Assembly: GCA_036936605.1 (NCBI GenBank)
Contig: JAUPFV010000004.1
Location: 288,528,009 to 288,592,008 of the forward strand
Direction: 5' to 3'
DNA: 64,000 nucleotides
From: Limnanthes douglasii subsp. nivea
Lineage: Eukaryota; Streptophyta; Magnoliopsida; Brassicales; Limnanthaceae
Shown: one piece after another, positions 44,820 to 64,000 of the stretch
Numbering within the stretch: position 1 is the stretch's first letter
Layout: every line of letters starts with the position of its first letter
Program-made: the position numbers and the translations under genes
Notes under the pieces: generated by a model
The model's input: the letters and a program-made list of their open reading frames with translations, nothing else
The model's database searches: none
What the model was told of the DNA's origin: nothing

Positions 44820-46713
44820 ATCAACGTCAAATGGCATAAGAAGATATTTGAGGGCTCTCAAGTTATCACGAATCTATTTTTGTACATCTCACATCTGTCA
44901 AACTTTTTAAAACATTCTCACCGAATCTAGTTATCGATGGTACCCACGAGAATACTAGGTTTGAAATGTAATTTCTTGAAATATTAAGGTTATATCAACA
45001 AGTATAACATTTTTTATTGTATTTACTTAGACATATATAAAATTAGCGATAATGGGTGCAACCGACAAGTTTTCAGCATGAAGATAAAATCATCATTCGA
45101 GGAGTGTAAATTAACATTTAATTTTTTATATGAAACTTGGATATTAAAATAGTTGATGGATGAATCGTGACATCCCTTGTTATTATGTTAAACCATTATG
45201 AATTAGTTAAAAAGGTTGGTGTCGACGATGTAGAATATGGATGTGTTGTGAGAGCGATGCATGTTATATCACATGCATGCGAGATATCTTCCATGGTAAG
45301 AGTAAACCATAGTATGACTTGTTATATGGTTTACAAGATGTGACAAAGATTAAATTTTATTTTTAAAGGCCAAACCGACAAAGATGAAATCATGGAAAAT
45401 AATTTAAATAGGTGGTTTTGTCCATGATTATGATCCGGTGTTTTATCTCTATTATAACAAAGATTCTTAAAGCACTTGATCCAATAATAACTTAATTTTA
45501 TTCATCCAAACATCCAGTAAAGATAGAAAGACATGAAAACGGTTAAAGTTAGTTCGACCAAACGAGAAATATCATATTTTGAGCATGTCATCGAAAAAAT
45601 CGATAGCGCAACCACATAGTCTTTTCTTAGCCTTCTAACCCCGACAACAATTACAAAAAGCGCGATAATATTAATAATAAATGCTAAAAATTAACAAATG
45701 ATCTCACCTGTCTCAAAAAATTATATTATGATCATCTATCCCCATACTTGTATCCACATATTTTATGATAATGAATGTACGAATGGATAGTCATTGTTGT
45801 TTTAAGGTTGATAGCTTACTTTTATTTTGGAGATTGAGATTATCACCGAGATGTGAGGTAAAAAATAATGAAGGAAATTGGATTAGATTTTGTATGATCC
45901 AGTTTATAGTACACCCGAAAATATAGATATTTAATTGATTAACCTCGATTTCTTCTATCTAGTTACCAGTTTTGATAATTGGATGGCAATGTCCGATATT
46001 CATTTCGTCATTGTGATAGGGTTTGAAAGCATTGTATTGACACTTTGTTTAACTTGGTGCATTATTAGTCTATCTTTTAAAAAAATTTAGCCCCATCTCA
46101 CCAAAAGGAAATAGATTTGCATTTGTCAAGTAAATGGAGATCATGTTTTTAATATAAGTAAAAAAAAATTGATTTAAATTATTTTTTACGTTAATAATAA
46201 AATTATGTTTTATAATTTATATCTTATTTATTTTGACAGGTTGTCATCTAACAGGACAAACTATTACTAATTATTCCTCATGTGTGGATGGCAATAATTT
46301 CTTAAGAGAGTCGAACCTGGATCCGTTATTCGACTCTATTGAGATATACATCCAAATCCAACCTCTAAGTAATTAGATTTTTAAATAACAAACATTAGTG
46401 ATGACCATCGATATTTATATTGTTGTTTGTAACTTAATTTTTTTAAATTAATAGGTTGTAATTTACACTATTGATAATTTAAAATTTATGTCTTAATTAA
46501 TAACTTTTTTTAACATAAATAGATAATTTCGAAATATTAGCCTTATAAAAACCTTTGTTATTATTGAGTTAAAAAATAATACACCATGCATAATAAAAAT
46601 CATATGTAAATAATAATAACTACTAAAAAAGAAATTTTGACGTTATCGGTGCTTTAGAAGAGTGATATTTTCATCCATATTGGTCTTTTTTATGTAAATA
46701 CTTATATTCAGTG
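44820..46713. other. AT-rich sequence without supported features
   Basis: Nearly 1.9 kb between elements iii and iv. Both strands were read and only short random frames were found. No terminal repeat or coding domain was recognised. It may be very old transposon sequence. Confidence 0.45.
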
Positions 46714-46984
46714 TAGGCTTCAATTTTCTATTCAATAATGTTGTCCCTAAGATATTCTAGGTGTTTGTACATAATTTTTCCATTCAGATCAAGCGAGCAT
46801 TTTTTAGGTCATTTCCTACTCTTCATGTGTGAGCTCACACACCCAATAAGTACAAAACTTATTATGATAATCTCACCTAACAAAACCTTTATCACATTAA
46901 TACGGTGCCGACAATATAATTACTTGATTTCTTTCATAAATATAGCATATTCAACATACCATAAACCGATTTTTTCACTAAAGT
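46714..46984. repeat. Flank repeat A, left copy (271 bp)
   Basis: It begins TAGGCTTCAATTTT and ends ACTAAAGT. It is about 88-90% identical to 49,956-50,227. It contains CATGTGTGAGCTCACACACC. It directly abuts the truncated 5' LTR of element iv. Confidence 0.92.
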
Positions 46985-46987
46985 AAT

Positions 46988-47341
46988 GAATAAAAGGTTT
47001 AAATTGATGTGATTAAATGTCAAGGACTAAACTAAATCAAACATAAGGGTTGAGTGGGTCATATGTAATAGCTAGCAAACTTGTTTATAAATAGTAAAAG
47101 AGTAAGGTGAGAAGATCCATTTATGAGAGAGTAAATATGTAAATTCAAAACTTACCCTTTTTGGGAAAAGGGTCCAATGATTAGTCAATGATTGCTACAT
47201 TTATTCTTTTGTTCTCTTTATCTCTCTACTAATTCGGCTTATCTCTCTAAAATTACCTCATACAAACAATTCTTTGACAGTTACTCTCATACGAATATAG
47301 TTATAACAGGATTAATAACTAAGAAAATATCTGAATTCATT
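46988..47341 (+). repeat. 5' LTR of element iv, truncated and TATA-less
   Basis: It aligns with 49,528-49,951 but starts 46 bp late. It also lacks a ~28-bp block near 47,148 which in the 3' LTR holds ACTATATAAAGGAC, the TATA box. The 5' LTR has thus lost its promoter core. Confidence 0.88.
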
Positions 47342-47343
47342 AG

Positions 47344-47361
47344 TGGTGTCGTCTGTGGGAA
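47344..47361 (+). other. Primer binding site of element iv
   Basis: TGGTGTCGTCTGTGGGAA directly follows the 5' LTR. It is a variant of the TGGCGCCGTCTGTGGG-type PBS seen in Tat-like elements. Confidence 0.78.
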
Positions 47362-47413
47362 AGTGATTGGTACCCAGAATTATTGTTTCAAAACCATAAT
47401 ATTAATATTGAAA

Positions 47414-48540
47414 ACATCGTAAGGGTAATGGAGACTGAAGTCCGTGTAGAGCTGGAGGCTTGTTCAATAAAACATGTGATGGGAGATTCATTTGGAAATC
47501 TCATGATCAAGGTAAAGTAATAAACAAAAGGAAACAATAACGATCGATATGTTGAAGAGCCACTCGAAGAATCTGTCTTTGTACCCCGACGGAAAGAATT
47601 ATTTTAAGATATTGTGAGGTTGAATGCGGAAAAGGAAACGATAGTCAGTTCGGAGAGAATTAAATATGAGGTCTGACAAGAACGAACAATAGTAACAGAC
47701 CAAGTGCAAAACGTTTCTCTGTCCGAGGAGAAGCATCAGAGAAAAAGTCATCATTTTTCTAAAAGACGAGTAAGATCTGGACAATGCTATGAATCAACAG
47801 AATCCAATGAATATTCATCTTATAGCTCAGATGAATCTTTGTCCCCGGAAAAGGATACTCGACTTAAAACAAATTACAGGCAAAGAAATGTGAGGGGACA
47901 TAGAGATACTCATCGAGATGCTCGGAGAGCAAAGGGTTTGAAGAAGGGAAAGTACGATCATGGAAAGAAAAAGTTTGATTCTGAAGACCCCATAAAGTGG
48001 TGAATGTAACTTGACAAGAACAGATAACTCTCCGTATGCAAATCCAGTCTGAGAGCCATAACCCTGAGTACCGTGTGAGTAATCAATTTACGTTTTTATT
48101 CGATAAAGGTTTATATGCGGCGGTGAATGAAGGTCTAGGGGGAAGTGCGTGTAAGGTGGGTCATAATTGGATATCATCCCCACTCTCCCCGAAAATTTTG
48201 TCTGGTCATCTTCCGAAGTGGTTTGATATCTCTAAGCTGGAAAAGTTTGACAGAACACAAGACCTAGATAGCCATATTGAATCATTCAAAAATTTTAAGA
48301 TTAATTAAGACGATGATGATAAAATGTTGTGTAGGAATTTTTCTCAAACTTTCAAGAATGTTGCATCACGATGGTATAATCGTTTGCCTCAAGGTTGTAT
48401 TAAAAATTTTGACATGTTCTGGAGCATATTTCACTAGTATTTTGTGGGAAGCAAAAAGTTACGTACAAATGGGGATACAATAATCTATAACAAGATTAAT
48501 CGAGGGGCTAAGTAGTAAGCGGAGGACAAAGAGTAGCTAC
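47414..48540 (+). pseudogene. gag of element iv
   Basis: A charged N-terminal region (47,704-48,003, RRAKGLKKGKYDHGKKK) is followed by the gag domain (48,036-48,480): LPKWFDISKLEKFDRTQD, DSHIESFKNF, and in another frame CIKNFDMFW and GSKKLRTNGDTIIYN. Stops at 48,003 and 48,308 and shifts break it. It is close to the gag of element v. Confidence 0.82.
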
Positions 48541-48599
48541 CTGAAGCTCCTGATATATCAAAGCATGTCCGGAGAAGAGACCAATTATCGCGAAATGTT

Positions 48600-48682
48600 G
48601 TTTGATAGAATTCTAGAGGAGTGGGGTGCTTTCTGATACTGGCAGCTCTTCGTTCTTGAGCCCTGTTTGAGATATTGAACCA
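48600..48682 (-). pseudogene. Antisense ORF remnant of element iv (N-terminus)
   Basis: On the minus strand WFNISNRAQERRAASIR is similar to WLNLSELERAQ..ERRIAAG at the start of the antisense ORF of element i. The rest is deleted up to the gag end. A TATA-like CTATATATACTTG lies upstream. Confidence 0.5.
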
Positions 48683-48843
48683 CCTTCATAGTTTGTATCT
48701 GTCAAGATCTATAAACTCTCTAAGTATAACAGGTCATACAAGAAATTTAGTGGTAGAAATTGTTTATCTCTCTAAAAAAAGAATTTCTTGGCTTTTTTGA
48801 GCTAAGATAATATGCGCAAACCTGAAACTATGAGTGAAGGCAA

Positions 48844-48853
48844 GTATATATAG
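48844..48853 (-). promoter_or_regulatory. TATA-like box of antisense remnant, element iv
   Basis: Minus-strand CTATATATAC is followed by a leader with TTAGAGAGATAAAC, matching the organisation before the other antisense ORFs. Confidence 0.4.
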
Positions 48854-49527
48854 ATAGGTATGGGATTTTAAAGGTGTGAGGGCCTAAGTAAGCTAAAGAG
48901 TCTTTTTTATATGCTAAAGAGTCTGTTTTTCGACATGTATAAGTCTTGGGGAACGTGAAAATATCTTCGACACGTATTTTTCCTCACAAACAAATCTAGA
49001 AGGCACGTTGGCGTGTGTTAGGAAGTAAACGACACATGGTCAGTAGTGATGTCATCAGTCTAAAAAATTTCTAACACATTAACAGATAGAAGGGCACACG
49101 CCGATTAAAGTGAATGATATAAGAGAATGAGGTCATCATTTCTAATGGCGAAGTCATGAATCTGAAGAAATACCCATGATAAAGGATAATCACAGGAAGC
49201 TTCATAAAGAGACCCACCTAGGAAATACGAGTGACAAAGTTATCTGATGAAGGTGTAAAGCAAGAGTAATCCAGTGAGTGTCGCAAAGTTGTCATGTTAT
49301 GAACGCTACTTGAAGAAATAATCTGAGGATGCCAGGATTATAACTTAAACCAACAGAGAAATAATTCGACCAAAAGAAACGTTGGGAGAGTAATCTGACC
49401 AGGAAATCCGGACGAAGAAAATCTGAAGGGCTCAAGAGGAAGAAAATCTGAGGGGCTCAAGAGGAAGAAAGGTTTCACTTTACAAATCAGTCATTGTTCA
49501 AGTACTTTCACAAAAAATGGGGGCTAC

Positions 49528-49951
49528 TGATAAGGGGAGAAAAATAGGGTGAAGAATAAGATTTAATCAAATTAATAAAAGGTTTAAATTGATGTGATTA
49601 AATGTCAAGGACTAAAATAAAGCAAACATAAGGGTTGGTGGGATCATATGTAATAAATAGCAAAGTTGTTTATGAATAGTAAAAGAGTAAGGTGAGAAGA
49701 TCCATTTATTAGAGGTTAAATATGTAAATTCAGAATCTAGCTCATGTACTATATAAAGGACATTCCCTTTTTGGGAAAAGAGTCCAATGATTAGTCAATG
49801 ATTGCTACATTTATTCTTTTGTTCTTTTTCTCTCTCTACTGATTCAACTTATCTCTCTAAAAACACCTTATACGAACATTTCTTTGAGAGATACTCTTAT
49901 ACGAACATAGTTATAACAGGATTAATAACTAAGAATTATCTGAATTCATCA
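49528..49951 (+). repeat. 3' LTR of element iv with PPT
   Basis: The PPT AAAAAATGGGGGCTAC (49,512-49,527) precedes TGATAAGGGGAGAAAA. The LTR ends GAATTCATCA at 49,951. It keeps the TATA box (ACTATATAAAGG, about 49,748). Confidence 0.88.
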
Positions 49952-49955
49952 ATTA

Positions 49956-50227
49956 TAGGCTTCAATTTTATATTTAGTAATGTTGCACCTAAGATATTGT
50001 AGTTGTTTGTACATAATTTTTACATTCAGATCCAACGAGCATTGTTTATGTCATTTCTTACTCTTCATGTGTGAGCTCACACACCCAATAAGTACAAAAC
50101 ATATTAAGATAATCTCACCTAACAAAAAACTTCATCACAAAAATGCGGTGCTGACAATATGATTACTTGATTCTTTTCATAAATGTAGTATATTCAACAT
50201 ACCATAAAACAGATTTTGTACTAAAGT
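49956..50227. repeat. Flank repeat A, right copy (272 bp)
   Basis: Direct repeat of 46,714-46,984. It starts a few bases after the 3' LTR of element iv. Confidence 0.92.
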
Positions 50228-50644
50228 GTAAAGCACACATATTTTTTGGTACATCCAAGGATATTGTAGATCTATGATTTAATATCAACGAACCCAACGT
50301 ATATTATTTGTTTGTTCTTTTATAAATATGATTTGGAGTTAAATAAGGCTCTAAGTAGATATTTGGAAAAGTAGTAATTGTGTTGGGAAGTGCAGTCAAG
50401 TAGTTTCAGAAGGAGGCCAAAAGAACTTCGTGGAGGAACAAAGTTAAAAAAATATGACATTTACTTGCACAGTTTATCATGTATAGACCATCCATAACCG
50501 ACTTGTTTTTTATCAAATGGCTCATTTATCGAGAGACAACATTCATGCTATCAATAAGCATGTTTATAGGATTATTTTCGCTTATAAACCACAACTTATT
50601 CCTTTTTTTGTTAATGTAGAAAACTATGGTGTTTATTTAGCTAT
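50228..50644. other. Unassigned AT-rich sequence
   Basis: About 415 bp between flank repeat A and LTR v, with no coding frame or repeat recognised. Confidence 0.4.
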
Positions 50645-51076
50645 TCATTATTAATAGTTCTAAAGATTTCTTAATGAAGTTATATGTCACAACAATGTTC
50701 GTATGGGAGTTATCTGTCACAACATTGTTCGTATGGGAGTTATTTGTCACAGCAGTGTTCGTAAAGGGGTATTTTAGAGAGAGAAACGAGATAAATAGAG
50801 AGAGAGAGAGAGAAAAAAAAAACAAATATAATGAGGTAATGATTAATCAATCATTAGACCTTTTCCCCCAAAAGGGATACTGTTTTATATAGTACAAATA
50901 GTAAATCTTTAATTTACATAATTACCATTTCTTATGTGGTACTTTACACTCCACCACTTTACTAATTCTAAACATAAGTGTTGATTATTACACAAAGCAC
51001 CCTCAATATTACATTAAATTAATTCTTTTATATATCTAATTTTTCTTGTTCTTCCCAATATTTCCTCCCCTTATCA
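50645..51076 (-). repeat. 3' LTR of element v
   Basis: On the minus strand a PPT (GGTGGGCTAT) precedes TGATAAGGGGAGGAAA at 51,076, as in element iv. The body matches LTR iv: GTACTATATAAAAC TATA region, a CCCTTTT..GGGGAAAAGG palindrome and TCTCTCTC tract. The left end, near 50,645, is approximate. Confidence 0.75.
50671..50760. repeat. 30-bp tandem triplication in LTR v
   Basis: Three exact 30-bp periods (50,671, 50,701, 50,731) of the type GTATGGGAGTTATCTGTCAC plus AACATTGTTC. LTR iv has a single related unit, so this is a local expansion. Confidence 0.88.
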
Positions 51077-51607
51077 ATAGCCCACCAATCCATGCGAAGA
51101 TATTTGAACAAGGACTAGCTTGTAGAAGCAGATGTTCTCTTTTGTGTGTCTCATTGAACTAGTCTTCCACAAGGTTACCTCAGACTATTCTTCCGCAAGC
51201 ACCTCATCGGACTATTATTCCACAAGCACCTCCTCGGACTCATGACTTCAATATAGGTAATAATGACTTCATATCCATGCGTCTTTGTTTTAGGCCACGT
51301 ATTATGGCGGTTTCTGACAGGTGGTGCGCATGCTACATCTTGTCTACGTGTCAGAAAAAAATTAATTGGTGATGTCATTTGATCCACATGTTGATTACTT
51401 CCTAATACAAACACGCATGCCCTCCAAAATGATTTGTGGGTGAAGAGGTGTGTCAGAAAACTTTGCACTTCTTAATACGCGTGTATTTCAAATCATAGGT
51501 AAAGTGGTTATCCCCAAAAGACTATTCATCCTTCCTAGGCACCTGTTATTTAAAAAACCTTCCACTTGCTTGGACCTTCGTAACTGTTGGAAGCCCACAT
51601 ATTCTCC

Positions 51608-51614
51608 TATAAAT
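51608..51614 (+). promoter_or_regulatory. TATA box of the antisense ORF, element v
   Basis: CTCCTATAAATATTCC matches CTCCTATAAATTCC of element ii. The leader contains TTTCTAGAGAGATAAAGAGAG. Confidence 0.55.
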
Positions 51615-51639
51615 ATTCCAAATTGTACACTATTCCAAA

Positions 51640-52388
51640 GTTACTTACTTTTCACCATTTCTAGAGAGATAAAGAGAGCCTTTGTTGAGAGAGAAACAAA
51701 TTGCTTCGATAAACGTTTCTTTTGTCCTTTTATGCCTAGAAAACTCGAGGGTCTTGAGAGATATAAGATTTAGGAGTGGTTCAACATCGGAAAAAATACT
51801 GAAAAAAGAAAACTCGTTGGCAAAGAAGAGAAACCTAGGCCCTTGAAAATTCTTCAAACAACGCACTACAGTCAGGGGCCTCATGTAAAGAACTACTCTG
51901 AGGCAGCGGGAACTTCAGCTACTAACATCACATCGGATCCTCCTATTGTTCAACCTCCCGATCATACTTGTCTGAGGCTCGACAAGGGTGACCTCAATCT
52001 TTCTAAATAATCTAGCAAGACTTCTATATTTATTCTGATGGGCGATAAGCGTCAAGTGACTGAGAAAACTAAGAACGACCGTACAAAGAGGAAGAAATCT
52101 TCGGAGCCGACATCCAAAAGGTCCGTCAAAATAAAACTTATATACTCTCTTCCTACTCCCCAAAACACTCCCCAAAGTACTCCTCAAACAACCCACGAGG
52201 TCACTCCTCAGAATCCTTCATCAAAGTCTAGACTAGTAGAGGATACTATTGCTCTGTCTTTCAAATCCATTTTAGAGGTGCCAAAAAGGCGTCTGACTGA
52301 CAAATCGGATGGTAATCAAGAAGACATAGTTCTTGTTGATGCTCAATCTATAAGAGTTGTCTCCTCTCTCCCTTTCTGCCTGCAGTAA
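51640..52388 (+). pseudogene. Antisense ORF of element v
   Basis: The frame is open from about 51,775 (EWFNIGKNTEKRKL, compare WLNLS of element i). It has one stop (TAA) near 52,010, then continues in the same frame with SIFILMGDKRQVTEK, compare FIAMGSD and FIAMGND. A Ser/Thr/Pro-rich tail to 52,388 follows. The Transposase_28-like part is deleted. One stop makes it a pseudogene unless read differently. Confidence 0.62.
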
Positions 52389-52405
52389 ATAATTGTAAAT
52401 AATTG

Positions 52406-52960
52406 TATCACCATACGCACAAAATAATTTGCTACCCATGAAATGCTGACGAAACACATTGCAAAATATATCAAAAAAATTAATACAACCCTTAGACAAA
52501 AAATTGTACTCCTTTGAAGTTCTGTTCTTAAATGTTTGGGAGAAGACTATGCATAACAATTTATCATCAGCGTCGTAGTTGATCATAAAATTTTTGAATT
52601 TCTTAATATGGTTGTCCGCATCTTGCGTTCCATCAAACTTTTCCAGTTGGAAAATATCAAAGTACAAAGAAGGCACGCCTTGCGGTTTCGAGAAGTAGGC
52701 TTGAAGCTCCTAACCTTAGCAATACCCACTTTGAGCGCACTGGTCCCTTGATCGTCATTCAATGTAGTGTACAAATTGTTTTTTTGGATATGTGAATTGA
52801 TTGCTCACACGATATTCAAAATCACGGCTTCTAGAACTCTATACGCTTCCGAGTTAAGTCATTTCTTTTCTTGTTCAGCATGTCCTTTCTTCCCGTGTTC
52901 AGCATTTTCTCTCTCTAAACATTTGGTTCTACGAGAAGTCTGAAGCCCATCCTTTCACCT
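52406..52960 (-). pseudogene. gag of element v with embedded BIG fragment
   Basis: On the minus strand the gag starts near LYTTLNDDQGTSALKVG (compare LYAAVNEGLGGSACKVG in element iv) and resumes at FDIFQLEKFDGTQD and NHIKKFKNFMIN. It then has GCINFFDIFCNVF and GDTIIYN. About 20 residues between KVG and FDI are replaced by sequence identical to a BIG exon (52,668-52,723), which also shifts the frame. Confidence 0.83.
52668..52723 (-). other. 56-bp exact copy of BIG exon sequence
   Basis: It is identical to 56,019-56,074 over 56 bp and in the same orientation. The next base differs and the three after it match. In BIG the segment encodes LRLGASSLLLETARRAFS; here it is read in another frame within gag. 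Confidence 0.97.
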
Positions 52961-53000
52961 ACACGAATCTTTTTTTTTCTTTGATGTCTGAATAACGGTT

Positions 53001-53427
53001 TTTTCTTTTGAAGAGTAATGACTTTTTCTTTGATCTCTTTTTCTTTTTTCTTTTTTTTTTTTTTAAAGAATAACGCTTTTTTCTTTGATGCCTCCTATCG
53101 GTCCGATGAACAACTTCTATGGCTGTAATACTTTGTCATCCAAAGCCCCCGTCTTAGAGGAAAGTGTCTTTTGCATAATCTAACAAAAATCTGCCAAGAA
53201 CAAAACATACGTATAGTTTGTCTAGAAAATTATAACAGAAGAGTTTTCGCACAAGCTATACTCTCATTGCCAACCAAACACAACAGATACAAATAATCAA
53301 GTTTGAATAGTACATTTTGAGTCACTGGGTTGAAACCCCGAAACACAACATATACTCACCAGAAGCAATAACAAATGTGATATATACTCAACATCACAAC
53401 ATCAATACGTAACAACAAAATCCATCA
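53001..53427 (-). other. BIG 3' flank / probable 3' UTR
   Basis: About 250 bp downstream of the BIG stop have balanced composition and are likely 3' UTR. The part beyond about 53,200 towards element v has long T-rich runs (53,030-53,070). No clear poly(A) signal position could be fixed. Confidence 0.45.

Positions 53428-64000
<10,573 letters not shown>

Larger units (their letters stand above)
46988..49951 (+). mobile_element. Tat-derived non-autonomous element iv (gag and antisense module, no pol)
   Basis: A 5' LTR lacking its first ~46 bp is followed by an intact-looking PBS, a broken gag, the remnant of an antisense ORF with TATA box, a PPT and a complete 3' LTR. Protease, RT, RNase H and integrase are absent. 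At 3.0 kb it is a deletion derivative that would depend on other Tat elements. It lies between two copies of a 271-bp flank. Confidence 0.85.
50645..53000 (-). mobile_element. Tat-derived element v (3' LTR, antisense ORF, gag; pol and 5' LTR lost)
   Basis: On the minus strand gag (about 52,960-52,406) is followed directly by the antisense ORF (plus strand, 52,388-51,640), then PPT and 3' LTR. Pol is deleted between gag and the antisense ORF. A tandem 10-bp TAAATAATTG pair at 52,386-52,405 marks the join. The 5' LTR is not found to the right, where the BIG 3' region begins. A 56-bp BIG exon piece is embedded in gag. LTR family and gag are close to element iv. The right boundary is uncertain. 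Confidence 0.78.

Noticed and set aside
52272..52390. C-terminal extension of the minus-strand gag frame of element v
   Set aside because: Beyond about 52,400 the gag similarity ends and the plus-strand antisense ORF begins; the open frame is chance.

Overview
The window is nuclear DNA of a flowering plant, most likely a eudicot. It is a transposon-rich island between two spliced protein-coding genes. The support is plant-type introns, a plant-only BIM-type bHLH gene, the BIG/UBR4-type gene, Athila and Tat Ty3/gypsy retrotransposons, and a tRNA-derived SINE. The species cannot be told from the sequence.

Host genes. A BIM-family (BES1-interacting MYC-like) bHLH transcription factor lies on the plus strand at 30,224-32,775. 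It has eight exons by my model, a 364-residue product and one GC-AG intron inside the bHLH domain. The C-terminal ~2,790 residues of BIG (UBR4-like, auxin-transport/E3-ligase-like giant protein) are encoded on the minus strand from 64,000 down to the stop at 53,428. Ten exons join in a continuous frame, and the gene runs off the right edge.

Transposons. At least five Ty3/gypsy Tat-lineage elements are present: (i) 1-1,827, (ii) 2,933-14,640, (iii) 33,871-44,819, (iv) 46,988-49,951 and (v) about 50,645-53,000. All share an unusual feature: an open reading frame antisense to gag-pol, near the 3' LTR, with its own TATA box and AGAGAG-type leader. Elements iv and v keep gag and this antisense module but have lost pol. 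An Athila element with a full 5' LTR, PBS, gag, protease and RT sits inside the integrase of element ii. It is broken, and an inverted RT copy is fused to its end. Other elements are a minus-strand Ty1/copia (25,823-29,723), a minus-strand LINE with its RT removed (19,906-23,515), a SINE (about 16,419-16,627), a Mutator-like MITE (24,625-25,036) and a hAT-like MITE (39,635-40,301).

Repeat landscape. From 15,335 to 24,363 there is an AT-rich tandem array with a period near 80 bp and two sequence subtypes. It is split by the LINE and flips orientation at about 23,850, giving a fold-back structure. Shorter tandem repeats of 35 bp and 60 bp lie between integrase and antisense ORF in elements ii and iii.

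Most notable observations. (1) A 56-bp exact copy of a BIG coding exon (56,019-56,074) is embedded in the gag of element v (52,668-52,723), only 3.3 kb away. (2) The antisense promoter/ORF module is conserved in five Tat elements. (3) Two LTR elements are flanked by long direct duplications (177 bp and ~271 bp) that are far too long to be target-site duplications. (4) The tandem array inverts. All assignments come from reading the sequence; no database search was run, and boundaries of decayed elements are approximate.
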